Origin: Bacillus sp. V5-8f
GTDB lineage: Bacteria > Bacillota > Bacilli > Bacillales > DSM-1321
Assembly: GCF_002863565.1 (NCBI RefSeq)
Contig: NZ_PGUW01000011.1
Span: 62,001 to 126,000, forward strand
DNA length: 64,000 bases
Direction of reading: 5' to 3'
The translations under genes were made by a program, and so were the position numbers. The notes under the pieces were generated by a model. The model was given only the letters and a program-made list of their open reading frames with translations, had not been told where the DNA came from and did no database searches. Below are positions 21,742 through 30,745 of this stretch, one piece after another; position 1 is the first letter of the stretch, and the number at the start of each line of letters is the position of its first letter.

Positions 21742-23202
21742 ATGTCAAGATTTGAAGATTTAAATAAAAGTTTTATAAATGGTGAGTGGGTGGAAGGGAA
21801 TAGCTCACGCACTTTTGATATAACAGATCCTTATGATAACTCAGTAATTACTACTGTCAAATTAGCGACCGCTGAACAGCTTAAAGAAACTTTTGAAATT
21901 GCTGAAAAGGCTCAAAAAGAATGGGCTAGATCTACAGCCGAACAAAGAAGAGAAGTTCTTCGAAAAGTACTGGAATTCTATAAGCTAAATCACGAAGAAA
22001 TCGTGAAAGTGATCGTACGTGAATCGGGTTCTACCATTTTAAAGGGAAATATCGAATTAGCCATTACATATGATGAACTGGAAGCAGCAATCCAATCAGC
22101 TGGAGAGCTGGATGAAGTGAGAACGATTCCTGCCCAGATTCCCGGAAAGGAAAATTATATCCACCGTCTCCCTTTAGGTGTTATTTCATCGATCACACCA
22201 TTCAATTTCCCAACTAACTTAAGTATAAGAACAATCGCTCCAGCTATTGCTCTAGGAAACGCGGTTGTTCATAAGCCTGACATTCAGGTAGGTCTGACTG
22301 GTGGCCAAATTATTGCAAAAGCTTTTGAATATGCCGGTCTTCCTAAAGGCGTATTCAACTCCATTTTAACCGACCTGGAAGAAATAGGTGATGGGATGCT
22401 TGATAACCCTATTCCGCGGTTGATAAGTTTTACTGGTTCTACCGCGGTCGGCAGACACATTGGCAGGATTGCTGGTGAAAATCTGAAGAGAGTGGCTCTT
22501 GAACTTGGCGGTAATGGCCCACTGGTTGTCTTGAGTGATGCGGATGTTGATCAAGCTGTAGATGCTGCCGTTTTTGGTAAATTTGTACACAATGGGCAAA
22601 TTTGTATGATTACAAACCGTATCATTGTACAAAAAGACAAATACAAAGATTTTGTGGAAAAGTTTGTTGCGAAGACAAAGACACTAAAAGTCGGAGATCC
22701 GAAAGATCCTTCTACTGTGATTGGCCCGATTATCAATGAACGGCAAGCTGAAAAAGTAATGGGGTTTGTTCAAAAAGCTAAAGAAGATGGGTTAAAACTG
22801 GCTCTTGAAGGTAAGCGTGAAGGAAATGTGATTTCTCCATTCGTATTCATTGATGTACCAAACGATTCTACACTTGCTCAAACAGAGATTTTTGGCCCGG
22901 TGGCTCAAATTATCCCTGCTGAAACTGACGAGCAAGCGATTGAATTTGCCAACGACACTGAATATGGCTTATCTTCGGCAATCTTTACTGCTGATCTTGA
23001 AAGGGGACATGAATTAGCCCTACAAATCGATGCTGGCATGACTCATATCAACGATCAGACAGTAAACGCGCAAGCTGACGTAGCATTCGGGGGCAACAAA
23101 GCCAGTGGTCTTGGACGATTTAGCCATCCTTGGATTGTTGAGGAATTCACAGTCACGAAGTGGGTTTCTGTTCAAAAACAACCACGGCAGTTTCCTTTCT
23201 AA
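21742..23202 (+). CDS. NAD(P)-dependent aldehyde dehydrogenase (YfmT/vanillin dehydrogenase-like)
   Basis: 486-residue ALDH superfamily enzyme oxidising an aldehyde to its acid with NAD(P)+. Visible: ISSITPFNFPTNLSIR (Asn of the active site), SFTGSTAVGRHI (Rossmann loop), LELGGNGP (general-base Glu), NGQICMITNR (nucleophilic Cys) and EIFGPV. The sequence resembles the benzaldehyde/vanillin dehydrogenase branch (B. subtilis YfmT). In B. subtilis yfmT neighbours the soluble receptor yfmS; here the similar receptor is 18 kb away. I prefer the ATG at 21742 over a GTG at 21730 that overlaps the GTGGGG ribosome binding site. Confidence 0.92.
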   Translation: MSRFEDLNKSFINGEWVEGNSSRTFDITDPYDNSVITTVKLATAEQLKETFEIAEKAQKEWARSTAEQRREVLRKVLEFYKLNHEEIVKVIVRESGSTILKGNIELAITYDELEAAIQSAGELDEVRTIPAQIPGKENYIHRLPLGVISSITPFNFPTNLSIRTIAPAIALGNAVVHKPDIQVGLTGGQIIAKAFEYAGLPKGVFNSILTDLEEIGDGMLDNPIPRLISFTGSTAVGRHIGRIAGENLKRVALELGGNGPLVVLSDADVDQAVDAAVFGKFVHNGQICMITNRIIVQKDKYKDFVEKFVAKTKTLKVGDPKDPSTVIGPIINERQAEKVMGFVQKAKEDGLKLALEGKREGNVISPFVFIDVPNDSTLAQTEIFGPVAQIIPAETDEQAIEFANDTEYGLSSAIFTADLERGHELALQIDAGMTHINDQTVNAQADVAFGGNKASGLGRFSHPWIVEEFTVTKWVSVQKQPRQFPF

Positions 23203-23364
23203 GTAAACAAACCTTTGCAAGAAAACTTATTTCATATTGATATTATCCCCTCTAAGAAGATAAGTGTAGAAATCCACAGCTAGGATATTACACTTTTTAT
23301 GGTGGGGATTATGCTATAGAACGTAATGGAGAAATCTACTAAAAAATAAGAGAATAGTTGAATT

Positions 23365-23406
23365 AAGGCTGAATTACAGGTTATGTAATTTCAGCCTTAT
23401 GTTTTT
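23365..23406 (+). terminator. Terminator of the aldehyde dehydrogenase gene
   Basis: Long stem AAGGCTGAATTACA / TGTAATTTCAGCCTT with one bulge, followed by GTTTTT. Confidence 0.75.
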
Positions 23407-23511
23407 CCCCTCTTTTTTGCGAACAGAGTATGTATTATTTTCAGTTTTTCGGACAGGTAGATTGGTGATTACCATATGATATCAGCTCTAATTCAAAAAG
23501 GGTATTATATA

Positions 23512-24519
23512 TCAATAAATAATCCTGTTATAAATGCTTCTTGCTCTTGAAGGCTCATTGGTACCGTGGATAATTGCACGGCCATCTTTAAAAAGGACGA
23601 TTCGGTATTCTTCAAGAGAGAATGATAGCAGGTATGGATTTAAAACGACATTCTTTACAGACTCTTTTAAGCGTTCAGATAAACTCTCAAGCTGAATAGG
23701 GCGGGGGATTCCCGGTCGAAGTTGAACGGCATCCCTCCCGCACAACACATCGGTTTTTGATTGATTTTCGAACATCAAATAAGGAAAAGTGGCATTTTCG
23801 CTACATGTTGGGCAATCACAATTTTTTAATCCCTGTATGTTTATTGCTGTCTTTTCATTTTTCCAAATATCAAGGGATTGCATGATTGGCAAAACCTCTT
23901 GTCCGGTAAGAAGCTTAAACACGTTTGTGACCTGAAGAGCTGCAATGATTTGGACAATCGGGCCAATCACACCGACTGTGTCACATGTCATGCCGTCGGC
24001 TGGCAAATGATTCAGTAAACAATGCAGGCAGGGGGTTTTTCCCGGAATAATGGGGAAAGTCAGCCCATAGCTAGCCACACATGCCCCGAAAATAAATGGT
24101 ATTTTTTCCTTTACAGCCGCATCATTGACTACCAATCTAGTTTCAAAATTGTCGGTAGCATCAATAATAATGGTTTTATTTTTTATTAGTTCTTCGATAT
24201 TCTGGCCATTGACATCGGCTATAATACTTTTTATATTTATTTCGCTATTTAGTTCCTCTAGGCGGGCTTTAGCGGCAATTGCTTTAGGCAGTTTTGAATT
24301 CGCATCGTTTTCGGTATATAACTGCTGGCGCTGTAAATTACTCCACTCTACGTAATCACGATCAACAATCGTAATATTTCCGACTCCTGCTCTTGCAAGC
24401 ATCTCTGCACTTGCAGATCCGAGTGCCCCTGCGCCGATAATAACTGCATGGGCACGTTGCAATTTTAACTGTCCCTCTTTCCCTAAAAATAATTCCTGCT
24501 TTGTATATCGATGATTCAA
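23512..24519 (-). CDS. thiF: ThiF sulfur-carrier adenylyltransferase
   Basis: Adenylates the C-terminal glycine of ThiS so it can accept sulfur for thiazole synthesis. E1-like fold: nucleotide loop [13 protein letters not shown] at 29-41, [23 protein letters not shown], and the zinc cysteine pairs CLHC and CPTC. The C-terminal 90 residues extend beyond the minimal MoeB/ThiF core. Start overlaps the thiG stop by four bases, so the genes are translationally coupled. Last gene of the operon here. Confidence 0.95.
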   Translation of the reverse strand: MNHRYTKQELFLGKEGQLKLQRAHAVIIGAGALGSASAEMLARAGVGNITIVDRDYVEWSNLQRQQLYTENDANSKLPKAIAAKARLEELNSEINIKSIIADVNGQNIEELIKNKTIIIDATDNFETRLVVNDAAVKEKIPFIFGACVASYGLTFPIIPGKTPCLHCLLNHLPADGMTCDTVGVIGPIVQIIAALQVTNVFKLLTGQEVLPIMQSLDIWKNEKTAINIQGLKNCDCPTCSENATFPYLMFENQSKTDVLCGRDAVQLRPGIPRPIQLESLSERLKESVKNVVLNPYLLSFSLEEYRIVLFKDGRAIIHGTNEPSRARSIYNRIIY

Positions 24520-25289
24520 GAAGTCACCATCCCCATAGGCGGGCTGCTTGCTTCTGCGTAATTTTTTTCAGAGATTCTTCCCGCTTCAAAACCAAGTTGT
24601 CCTGCTTCAACTGCCAGCCTCATGGCAAGGGCCATTTTTACGGGATCTTTGGCACCGGAAACCGCCGTATTAAGCAAAACACCGTCGGCTCCGAGCTCCA
24701 TGGCATAGGCGGCATCACTTGGAGAACCGATGCCGGCATCAATAATAACAGGAACGGTTGCTTGTTCAATGATCAGCTGCAGATTTAAGGGATTTACGAT
24801 TCCTTTTCCGGAACCTATCGGCGAGGCACCTGGCATAATTGCATGAACTCCCAGTCGCTCGAGCCGTTTTGCCAGGACAACATCATCTGACGTATAAGGC
24901 AATACTGTAAATCCTTCGGCCAACAACATTTCCGAAGCTTTCAAGGTCTCAATGGGATCAGGCAAAAGGGATTTATCGCAGCCAATGACCTCGACTTTTA
25001 TCATGTCGCATAACCCTGAAGCTTTAGCAAGCTTGGCAATCCGCACCGCTTCTTCAGCTGTTTTGGCACCAGCGGTATTAGGAAGTAAGGTGTAGTTTGA
25101 CAAATCCAATTGTTCCAGAAAATTCGGCTGGGATTTCTCAAAAATATTCATTCTTCGTACCGCAAAAGTCAGGATTTCAGTCCCTGATTCTTTAATCGCT
25201 TGTTTTTGAATTTCAAATGATGGATATTTGCCTGTACCGAGCAACAGCCTGGAGTTAAACGTTTGGCTGGCTATTTTAAGCATGGTCAT
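24516..25289 (-). CDS. thiG: Thiazole synthase ThiG
   Basis: TIM-barrel enzyme joining deoxyxylulose phosphate, dehydroglycine and ThiS thiocarboxylate into the thiazole phosphate of thiamine. [14 protein letters not shown] at the start, Schiff-base Lys98 in MIKVEVIG, phosphate-binding GSGKGI and DGVLLNTAV. 257 residues, normal. Its ATG overlaps the thiS stop (ATGA) after a GGAGGAGG stretch that also encodes the thiS Gly-Gly tail. Confidence 0.97.
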   Translation of the reverse strand: MTMLKIASQTFNSRLLLGTGKYPSFEIQKQAIKESGTEILTFAVRRMNIFEKSQPNFLEQLDLSNYTLLPNTAGAKTAEEAVRIAKLAKASGLCDMIKVEVIGCDKSLLPDPIETLKASEMLLAEGFTVLPYTSDDVVLAKRLERLGVHAIMPGASPIGSGKGIVNPLNLQLIIEQATVPVIIDAGIGSPSDAAYAMELGADGVLLNTAVSGAKDPVKMALAMRLAVEAGQLGFEAGRISEKNYAEASSPPMGMVTS

Positions 25290-25489
25290 CCTCCTCCTAC
25301 AAAATGAACGATTTCAACGGTATCTCCATTGGCCAAAAGCCGTGAAGCATACTCCTCCTTGTTTGCAATTTCCTTGTTCAGTTCCACTACAAGAATTTTA
25401 TTGTCTAACTCGTAAAATGAAAGCAAATCCTGAATTGAGCATACGCCCTCAGGCAAATTTACTTGTCTGCCATTTAATTGAATGGTCAC
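25286..25489 (-). CDS. thiS: Sulfur carrier protein ThiS
   Basis: 67-residue ubiquitin-like carrier with the essential C-terminal Gly-Gly (HFVGGG) that is adenylated by ThiF and converted to a thiocarboxylate. The pattern [21 protein letters not shown] is typical. It lies 15 bases after thiO with a good AGGAGGTGAT-type site inside the gap. Confidence 0.96.
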   Translation of the reverse strand: MTIQLNGRQVNLPEGVCSIQDLLSFYELDNKILVVELNKEIANKEEYASRLLANGDTVEIVHFVGGG

Positions 25490-25504
25490 TTGTTTATCAC
25501 CTCC

Positions 25505-26614
25505 CTACACAGGTACCATGTTGCGGTCAATTCTGAATGCTTCTGCCCACTCTTTTTTAACTTCCTTTTTTAGAATATAATCCCGAATCATTTGCCCGGT
25601 GGCAGGAGCAAGTAAAATTCCATTCCGGAAATGGCCGGCTGCAAACAGTATTCCTTCCTGTTCGGGATGAGGCCCAATAAATGGCCTCTGATCAAATGTT
25701 TGCGGACGAAGGCCTGACCAGAAAGATTCGATTTTCATCTCGGTAACAGACGGCAGCATGGTCTTTGCCTTTTCAATCAGCGATTCAATCCCTGCAAGAG
25801 TGGCTTTTTCAGTCCAGTCGTTTTCAACCATGGTCGCCCCGATTACTAGCCTTCCATCATTTCTTGGGACAATATAGCTATGATCATGAAATAAAGTATG
25901 TTTCAGCATGATGCTTTCATGAGAAACGGATAGACATTCTCCTTTGACTGGAACAAGCTGATGGCGTAAACTAAGCTGGGTAAAAAAAGAACTGCTCCAT
26001 ACACCATTAGCCACTACGACATATTGCGATTCAAAATTTCCTGCAGTCGTTTTTGTTACATAAGTGCTGCCCTTTTGATGTATATCCAATACATGAGTAT
26101 ATTCCAGAATGGACGCACCCAGTGACTGGGCGCTTTTACTAAACCCCCTGCATACTGAAACAGGCAAAACATGTACATCGTCTTTAATATATGCGGCTCC
26201 TAAAATGTTTGAGGCTATAGCAGGTTCATATTTCCTGACATCTTGTTCGTCGTACCATTCAACAGTAGGCAGGGAAAGTGTGTATCTAAGCAGGTGTTTT
26301 TCAAACATTGTATAGACAAGCTTAAATATGCCGCCCTTTTTAAGCTGTATGTCAATTCCACTAAGTTCCCTTATCTCTTCCTGAAGCTTCAGATACTCCA
26401 ATTGGCTGCTCCTTGCAAAAGGATAAAATATGTCATGCTCATCATCTATTTCTGAGTGGGCGCCAAGCATTCCAGCAGCGGCGCCGGTGGCTTTATTGCC
26501 TATTTGCCCGCTTTCCAATACTGCAACGTTTATCTGTTCCTTAGCTAAATAATAGGCAATCGAGCAGCCGATAATGCCTCCGCCGATTACAACAACATCA
26601 AACTTGTTTTTCAT
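25505..26614 (-). CDS. thiO: Glycine oxidase ThiO
   Basis: FAD-dependent oxidase converting glycine to iminoacetate (dehydroglycine) for ThiG in aerobic bacilli. FAD-binding GGGIIG at 11-16, then AVLESGQIGNKATGAAAGMLG, and the C-terminal FAGHFRNGILLAPATG. The start is the ATG at 26614, preceded by AAGGAGG, giving 369 residues, exactly the usual length; an ATG farther upstream lies inside tenI. Overlaps the tenI 3' end by 17 bases. Confidence 0.96.
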   Translation of the reverse strand: MKNKFDVVVIGGGIIGCSIAYYLAKEQINVAVLESGQIGNKATGAAAGMLGAHSEIDDEHDIFYPFARSSQLEYLKLQEEIRELSGIDIQLKKGGIFKLVYTMFEKHLLRYTLSLPTVEWYDEQDVRKYEPAIASNILGAAYIKDDVHVLPVSVCRGFSKSAQSLGASILEYTHVLDIHQKGSTYVTKTTAGNFESQYVVVANGVWSSSFFTQLSLRHQLVPVKGECLSVSHESIMLKHTLFHDHSYIVPRNDGRLVIGATMVENDWTEKATLAGIESLIEKAKTMLPSVTEMKIESFWSGLRPQTFDQRPFIGPHPEQEGILFAAGHFRNGILLAPATGQMIRDYILKKEVKKEWAEAFRIDRNMVPV

Positions 26615-27218
26615 GGCTTTGTTCCTCCTTACATGCGTCCTTAAAAAGCAGTGCTGAAGATAACGGGTTGTATGCAGAAAATATTCCCGACATAACCGCA
26701 ATTCCATCTGCATTGGTTTGTTGTATTGCTTTTACCCGTTCTGCCGTAATTCCCCCGATTGCATAAACCGGGATTTGAAGGTCTCTTTTCAAATCGCCGA
26801 TTGTATGGGCCCCATTAGCAGGTATCCCCTTTTTACTGTTCGTCATAAAACAATGACCATATAAAACATAATCCGCCCCATCTTTTTCGGCTTGCCTGGC
26901 TTCCTCCAAGGAGTGAACGGAACGTCCAATACGGAGATGAGGGAAATGGTCCCTTACATATTTGATTGGAAGACCGTGGGAAGGGAGGTGAACATTGAAA
27001 ATACTCATAAGTAGTGCTGCATCCAGGCGGTCGTTTATGACGATTTTTTCTTTCTTAACACCTCCAGCTTCTAAAAGCTGAATTAGTAAAAGCAATTGCT
27101 GGATATTTTTTGTTTTTTCCCGAATATGTACGTAATCGACAACATTTCTAATTGAAATAATGATGGAAGCTATATCCTGGACAGAATGCAAATCATCGGT
27201 TACTGCAATTAATTTCAT
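26598..27218 (-). CDS. tenI: Thiazole tautomerase TenI
   Basis: ThiE-like TIM barrel of 206 residues that in B. subtilis aromatises the ThiG product. It keeps YVHIREK, NDRLDAAL, GRSVHSLEEA, DYVLYGHCF, GIPANG and YAIGGI. Lack of the full ThiE pyrophosphate site and its place before thiO argue for TenI rather than ThiE. First gene of the operon; unlike B. subtilis, tenA does not precede it and thiD does not follow thiF. Confidence 0.88.
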   Translation of the reverse strand: MKLIAVTDDLHSVQDIASIIISIRNVVDYVHIREKTKNIQQLLLLIQLLEAGGVKKEKIVINDRLDAALLMSIFNVHLPSHGLPIKYVRDHFPHLRIGRSVHSLEEARQAEKDGADYVLYGHCFMTNSKKGIPANGAHTIGDLKRDLQIPVYAIGGITAERVKAIQQTNADGIAVMSGIFSAYNPLSSALLFKDACKEEQSHEKQV

Positions 27219-27261
27219 TAGCCTTATCCTCCATCAGAGAATTGGAACAAAAACTTTTCCA

Positions 27262-27298
27262 AACAGAAAAACCACTCTCCGAAACAGGAAAGTGGTTT
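27262..27298 (-). terminator. TPP riboswitch-linked terminator
   Basis: Minus-strand stem AAACCACTTTCC / GGAGAGTGGTTT with a T-rich tail, about 45 bases before tenI and just downstream of the aptamer. Confidence 0.8.
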
Positions 27299-27336
27299 GT
27301 AGTTTTGTACAAGAAAAATACAAGCACAAAGAAACA

Positions 27337-27437
27337 ATATGAGCCACTTTCCTACGCAGGTTCGAACCTGTTCAGGTTATAAGGGTTTAAAAGTCACTAC
27401 TTTATTCTCAGCCCATAACATGGGATCCCCTAGTGAG
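27337..27437 (-). ncRNA. TPP (thi-box) riboswitch
   Basis: Minus strand contains all conserved blocks in order: GGGGATCCC, GGGCTGAGA, ACCC, ACCTGAACAGGTT and TGCGTAGGAAAGTGG. With the following terminator it should shut off tenI-thiO-thiS-thiG-thiF when thiamine pyrophosphate is plentiful. Confidence 0.95.
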
Positions 27438-27591
27438 ATTGGTATTTTATTTGGTTATGAAATAAAAATAACATAAAATTCTGAACAATACAACGAATTG
27501 GTGATTTTTTTGATTAGATTGCAGAAGAAGGAAATTCGTTCTGAGTTAGAGAAGGGTATATACTATGGCACAAATGGATGGAGGGAACACA

Positions 27592-27864
27592 TTGAAACAT
27601 ATACACATCGTGGTCAGCGGCCATGTACAGGGAGTAGGTTTCCGTTATTTTACCCAAGTAAAGGCCCTGGAACATCATATAACTGGGTGGGTAAAAAATA
27701 GGGAAGATGGAACGGTTGAAATCGTTGCTGCAGGAAATGAGAAGCAGTTATCCATGTTTATTTCCTGGCTGAAAAAAGGGAATCGCTTCTCGACAGTGGA
27801 AAATGTCAGTGTTACCCCGTTGTTTGAGGAAAAAACATATTCGAATTTTTCTATAAAGAAGTAA
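27592..27864 (+). CDS. acyP: Acylphosphatase
   Basis: Small enzyme hydrolysing acyl phosphates such as acetyl phosphate or 1,3-bisphosphoglycerate. With the TTG at 27592 as start (GGAGGG six bases upstream) it has 90 residues: KHIHIVVSGHVQGVGFRYF with catalytic Arg18, and GWVKNREDG with Asn36. An ATG at 27565 would add nine residues not seen in the family. Single gene. Confidence 0.93.
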   Translation: MKHIHIVVSGHVQGVGFRYFTQVKALEHHITGWVKNREDGTVEIVAAGNEKQLSMFISWLKKGNRFSTVENVSVTPLFEEKTYSNFSIKK

Positions 27865-27898
27865 TCTCCTGAATAAATGTAAGAAATGCATTTTTGGC

Positions 27899-27956
27899 TA
27901 GGGTGCCTCATACTTTATGATCGCTGATTAAACTAAAGGAGTGAAAGGCACCCTTA
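27899..27956. terminator. Weak bidirectional hairpin between acyP and the thiolase
   Basis: AGGGTGCCT / AGGCACCCT arms separated by about 37 bases; weak T runs on either side. The only terminator-like structure between the convergent genes. Confidence 0.4.
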
Positions 27957-27988
27957 TTCACCCAAAACTGATAAAAATCTTTTCATTT

Positions 27989-29083
27989 TTACATTAATGC
28001 CTGAAACAGCACGGCAACACCAATTCCTCCACCACTTCCGATTGCCGCGAGTACATATTTGCCCTGTGTTCTTCTTTGTACTTCGTAAAACAGCCGAGAT
28101 ACCAAGATGGCACCAGAAGCCCCATACGGATGGCCCATGGTTAAGGCTCCCCCGCGAATGTTCAATTTTTCATATGGAATGGAGAGTTCCTGTGCACATG
28201 CAACGATCTTTGAAGCAAATGCTTCATTGATTTCCATTAGACCAATTTCCTCGATTGTCAGCTGATTTCGTTTCAATAATTGCTGGATTGCCGGGACAGG
28301 GGCTATTCCCGGGTAATGGGGGTGTACGCCTGATACCTCGCTATCAATGAATCGTAAAACAGGCCGAAACCCAAGAAGGTTAGCGGTTTCTTCTTCCATC
28401 ACCAATGCTGCGCTTGCACCGTCATGAATGCCGCAGCTGTTTGCAGCTGTGACCGTTCCGCCTTTTATAAAGATCGGTTTGGCCCGCTTTAAGACCGCCC
28501 GCATGTTCCGCTCCCTGGAAAATTCCTCATCCTTATTCCATTTATCAATGGTCAGTATTTCATCCTCAAACATGCGTTTATTATAGGCTTCCCAACTTCG
28601 TTCATAGCTTAATAGCGCAAACTCATCCTGTTTTTCTTTTGGAATCTGATATTTCTGAGCCACATAATCTGCAGCAACACCCATGTCAGGGTCACCTATT
28701 CGATCTGGAGAGAATCGGGCTCTCTTTTCATAGGGAGAGGTACTGGTGCTTTCGGTACCACCTGCAATGTAGCAGTTTCCTGCTCCCCCTTGAATCATAT
28801 AACAAGCCATTCGAATCGCTTCGAGTCCTGCGCTGCATTGCCGGTCAAGTGTTAATCCGGGAACAGAAAGAGGGAGTCCTGCTTCCAAAGCAGACAACCT
28901 TGCTACATTTCCTCCAGGCCCTGTTACATTTCCAAGAATCACATCGTCAATCTTATCCTCTATTCCACCTGCCAAGTCACGGAGAAGAGGTGCGGCCAGT
29001 TCATGTGGCTGCAAGGCTTTAAGCATTCCATTCCTTTTTCCGACAGGTGTTCGTTTTGCTTTTACGATTACCGCGCGTTTAAT
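27989..29083 (-). CDS. yhfS: Thiolase (YhfS-like), apparent ATT start
   Basis: Acetyl-CoA acyltransferase family protein. Catalytic Cys83 is in LDRQCSAG, and CGIHDGASA, INEAFASK and GHPYGASGA are present; the usual second active-site Cys near the C-terminus appears replaced (IGSGGGIGVA), so full thiolase activity is uncertain. The first ATG (29026) would drop about 19 conserved residues. The same frame continues upstream as KRAVIVKAKRTPVGKRNG, the standard thiolase N-terminus, to an ATT at 29083 that stands exactly seven bases after AGAGGTG and overlaps the stop of the acyl-CoA ligase. So ATT, a rare start, is the likely initiator. Order yhfS-yhfT-bioY matches B. subtilis. Confidence 0.88.
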   Translation of the reverse strand: MKRAVIVKAKRTPVGKRNGMLKALQPHELAAPLLRDLAGGIEDKIDDVILGNVTGPGGNVARLSALEAGLPLSVPGLTLDRQCSAGLEAIRMACYMIQGGAGNCYIAGGTESTSTSPYEKRARFSPDRIGDPDMGVAADYVAQKYQIPKEKQDEFALLSYERSWEAYNKRMFEDEILTIDKWNKDEEFSRERNMRAVLKRAKPIFIKGGTVTAANSCGIHDGASAALVMEEETANLLGFRPVLRFIDSEVSGVHPHYPGIAPVPAIQQLLKRNQLTIEEIGLMEINEAFASKIVACAQELSIPYEKLNIRGGALTMGHPYGASGAILVSRLFYEVQRRTQGKYVLAAIGSGGGIGVAVLFQALM

Positions 29084-30545
29084 GGCTTTTCACCTCTTGT
29101 TCCAGTGATTCCTTTAACTTCGCCCGGGCAATCTTCCCGCTTGTTGTATGTGGCATTTCATCGACAAAATACCATTTGCGGGGGATTTTATAGGATGATA
29201 ATTTCGTCCTGCATAGATTTCTGAGATCCGTTTTTGTGGCGTTCCCTTTTATCACAGCAGCCGCGACTTGCCCCCAGTATCGGTCCTCCAGACCTATAAC
29301 TGCGACTTCGTCTACATCAGGGTGAAGGGATATAACTTTTTCAATCTCTTCAGGAAAGATATTGATCCCGCCATATAAAATCATGTTTTTTTCGCGGCCC
29401 GAGATATATAGGAAGCCATCTTCATCCAGATAACCCATATCATCAACGGTAGCCCATCCATTTTCGTCCCGAATCGGTTGAATGCTTTGATAATCGTTAT
29501 CGAGGTAGCCTGTGAATAGCATGTTGCTTCTCACATATATTTTTCCAACTTGATTTGGCTCAGCTGTACTCATGTCTGCACGGCGGATTTGCAGTTCCAC
29601 ATTGTGGCACGGTTTTCCCACAGATCCAGGCTTCTGATTGTTTTGGTCATCAGTTAAAACAGAAACAAAACTCAGCTCACTAGCCCCATAGAATTCGTAC
29701 ATAGACATGTTAGGAAACAACTTTCGGATCGCGAGCTTCGAATTCTCTTCCCACTTAGCACCGGATGAAATAAATTTCATCTCATTGGCGGTGGTGTGCC
29801 CATAGGTTCGGAGGGCTTCGATCATAGTCGGGACTAAATATACAATCGTAATCGGATATGTATGTATAAATGATAAAACTTGAAAAGGGGAGAATTTTTC
29901 AAGCACGTAGACGGTTCCGCCTAAATATAAAGTACTTATTGCTCCATATAAGAAATGAGAAAAAATAAACGGGCCTGGAATGAGAACATGATCAGTCTCA
30001 TCAATATGGAAATCAAAACGGTTGCAATGGAAGCTTTCAACCCATGATTCATGGGAACGGATAAAAGCTTTCGGATTTCCGGTTGTTCCAGAGGTAAACC
30101 CCATATAAAAGGGTGTATTTCCTTCCAAGGTCCCTCTTTCAACAACAGCAGCCTGATTCATTTCTTCCTCACAATCATCCCATATCCTTACATCAGGATG
30201 GAGATGATTTAAATGACGATGCATGTCCCTTGTCGTAATCAGCACAGAAGGTTGAGAAAGGGACAAACGTTTCTCTATCTCCTCTTCCTTCCATTTCATA
30301 TCAAACGGGATTGCGATCCAGCCAGCCATCGAGGCTCCTGCAAAGAGCTGCAGGAAAGGTACACTGTTGGGCATAAAGATTGCTAATCTCTTATTTACAT
30401 CGCCTATAGAGTCAAGCCAATTTGCTGTTTTGCAAATCAATTCGTGCCATTCGTAATAGCTTAATAGTTGGTTATCCGTGTGAATGGCTACTTTTTCTGG
30501 ATAAAGTTCAGCATGTTTAGCGTAGGTTTCAGTTATTGCAGCCAA
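29079..30545 (-). CDS. yhfT: Acyl-CoA ligase (YhfT-like)
   Basis: ANL-superfamily enzyme activating a carboxylic acid with ATP and CoA. Motifs: MGFTSGTTGNPKAF (ATP loop), FYGASELSFV, TGYLDND, GYLDEDGFLYISGREKNMI and the catalytic lysine in TTSGKIARAK. The start is a TTG at 30545 seven bases after AAAGGAG, giving 488 residues close to B. subtilis YhfT; the longer frame to 30650 lacks such a site. Its stop overlaps the thiolase start. In B. subtilis this operon is controlled by biotin repressor BirA and includes bioY, hinting at a role in making or salvaging a pimelate/biotin precursor (inference). Confidence 0.92.
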   Translation of the reverse strand: MAAITETYAKHAELYPEKVAIHTDNQLLSYYEWHELICKTANWLDSIGDVNKRLAIFMPNSVPFLQLFAGASMAGWIAIPFDMKWKEEEIEKRLSLSQPSVLITTRDMHRHLNHLHPDVRIWDDCEEEMNQAAVVERGTLEGNTPFYMGFTSGTTGNPKAFIRSHESWVESFHCNRFDFHIDETDHVLIPGPFIFSHFLYGAISTLYLGGTVYVLEKFSPFQVLSFIHTYPITIVYLVPTMIEALRTYGHTTANEMKFISSGAKWEENSKLAIRKLFPNMSMYEFYGASELSFVSVLTDDQNNQKPGSVGKPCHNVELQIRRADMSTAEPNQVGKIYVRSNMLFTGYLDNDYQSIQPIRDENGWATVDDMGYLDEDGFLYISGREKNMILYGGINIFPEEIEKVISLHPDVDEVAVIGLEDRYWGQVAAAVIKGNATKTDLRNLCRTKLSSYKIPRKWYFVDEMPHTTSGKIARAKLKESLEQEVKSH

Positions 30546-30563
30546 GGGAATTCTCCTTTCTAG

Positions 30564-30594
30564 GCAAGAAGGAAAGGAATAATCTTTCCTTCCT
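30564..30594 (-). repeat. Stable hairpin upstream of the ligase gene
   Basis: Minus strand GCAGGAAGGAAAG / CTTTCCTTCTTGC, 13-base stem (one G-U) with a seven-base loop, ending about nine bases before the ribosome binding site. No T run follows, so it is not a standard terminator; a processing or protective element is possible. Confidence 0.5.
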
Positions 30595-30720
30595 GCATAA
30601 TAAGAATACGACATAGACGACACATCCATGGCAACATCTTTGTGATCCAAAATCGTGTGGCCCTAAAAATGAGTCTGTCTTCGCGTTAAAGAAGCATATC
30701 TAATCTGCGAGGTTTCTAAT

Positions 30721-30745
30721 AAAAAGAGACACATCAATGTGCCTC
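30721..30745 (-). terminator. Terminator overlapping the bioY stop
   Basis: Minus-strand GAGGCACAT / ATGTGTCTC with a two-base loop then TTTTT; the left arm includes the last codons of bioY. It should reduce readthrough into the ligase-thiolase pair. Confidence 0.7.
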
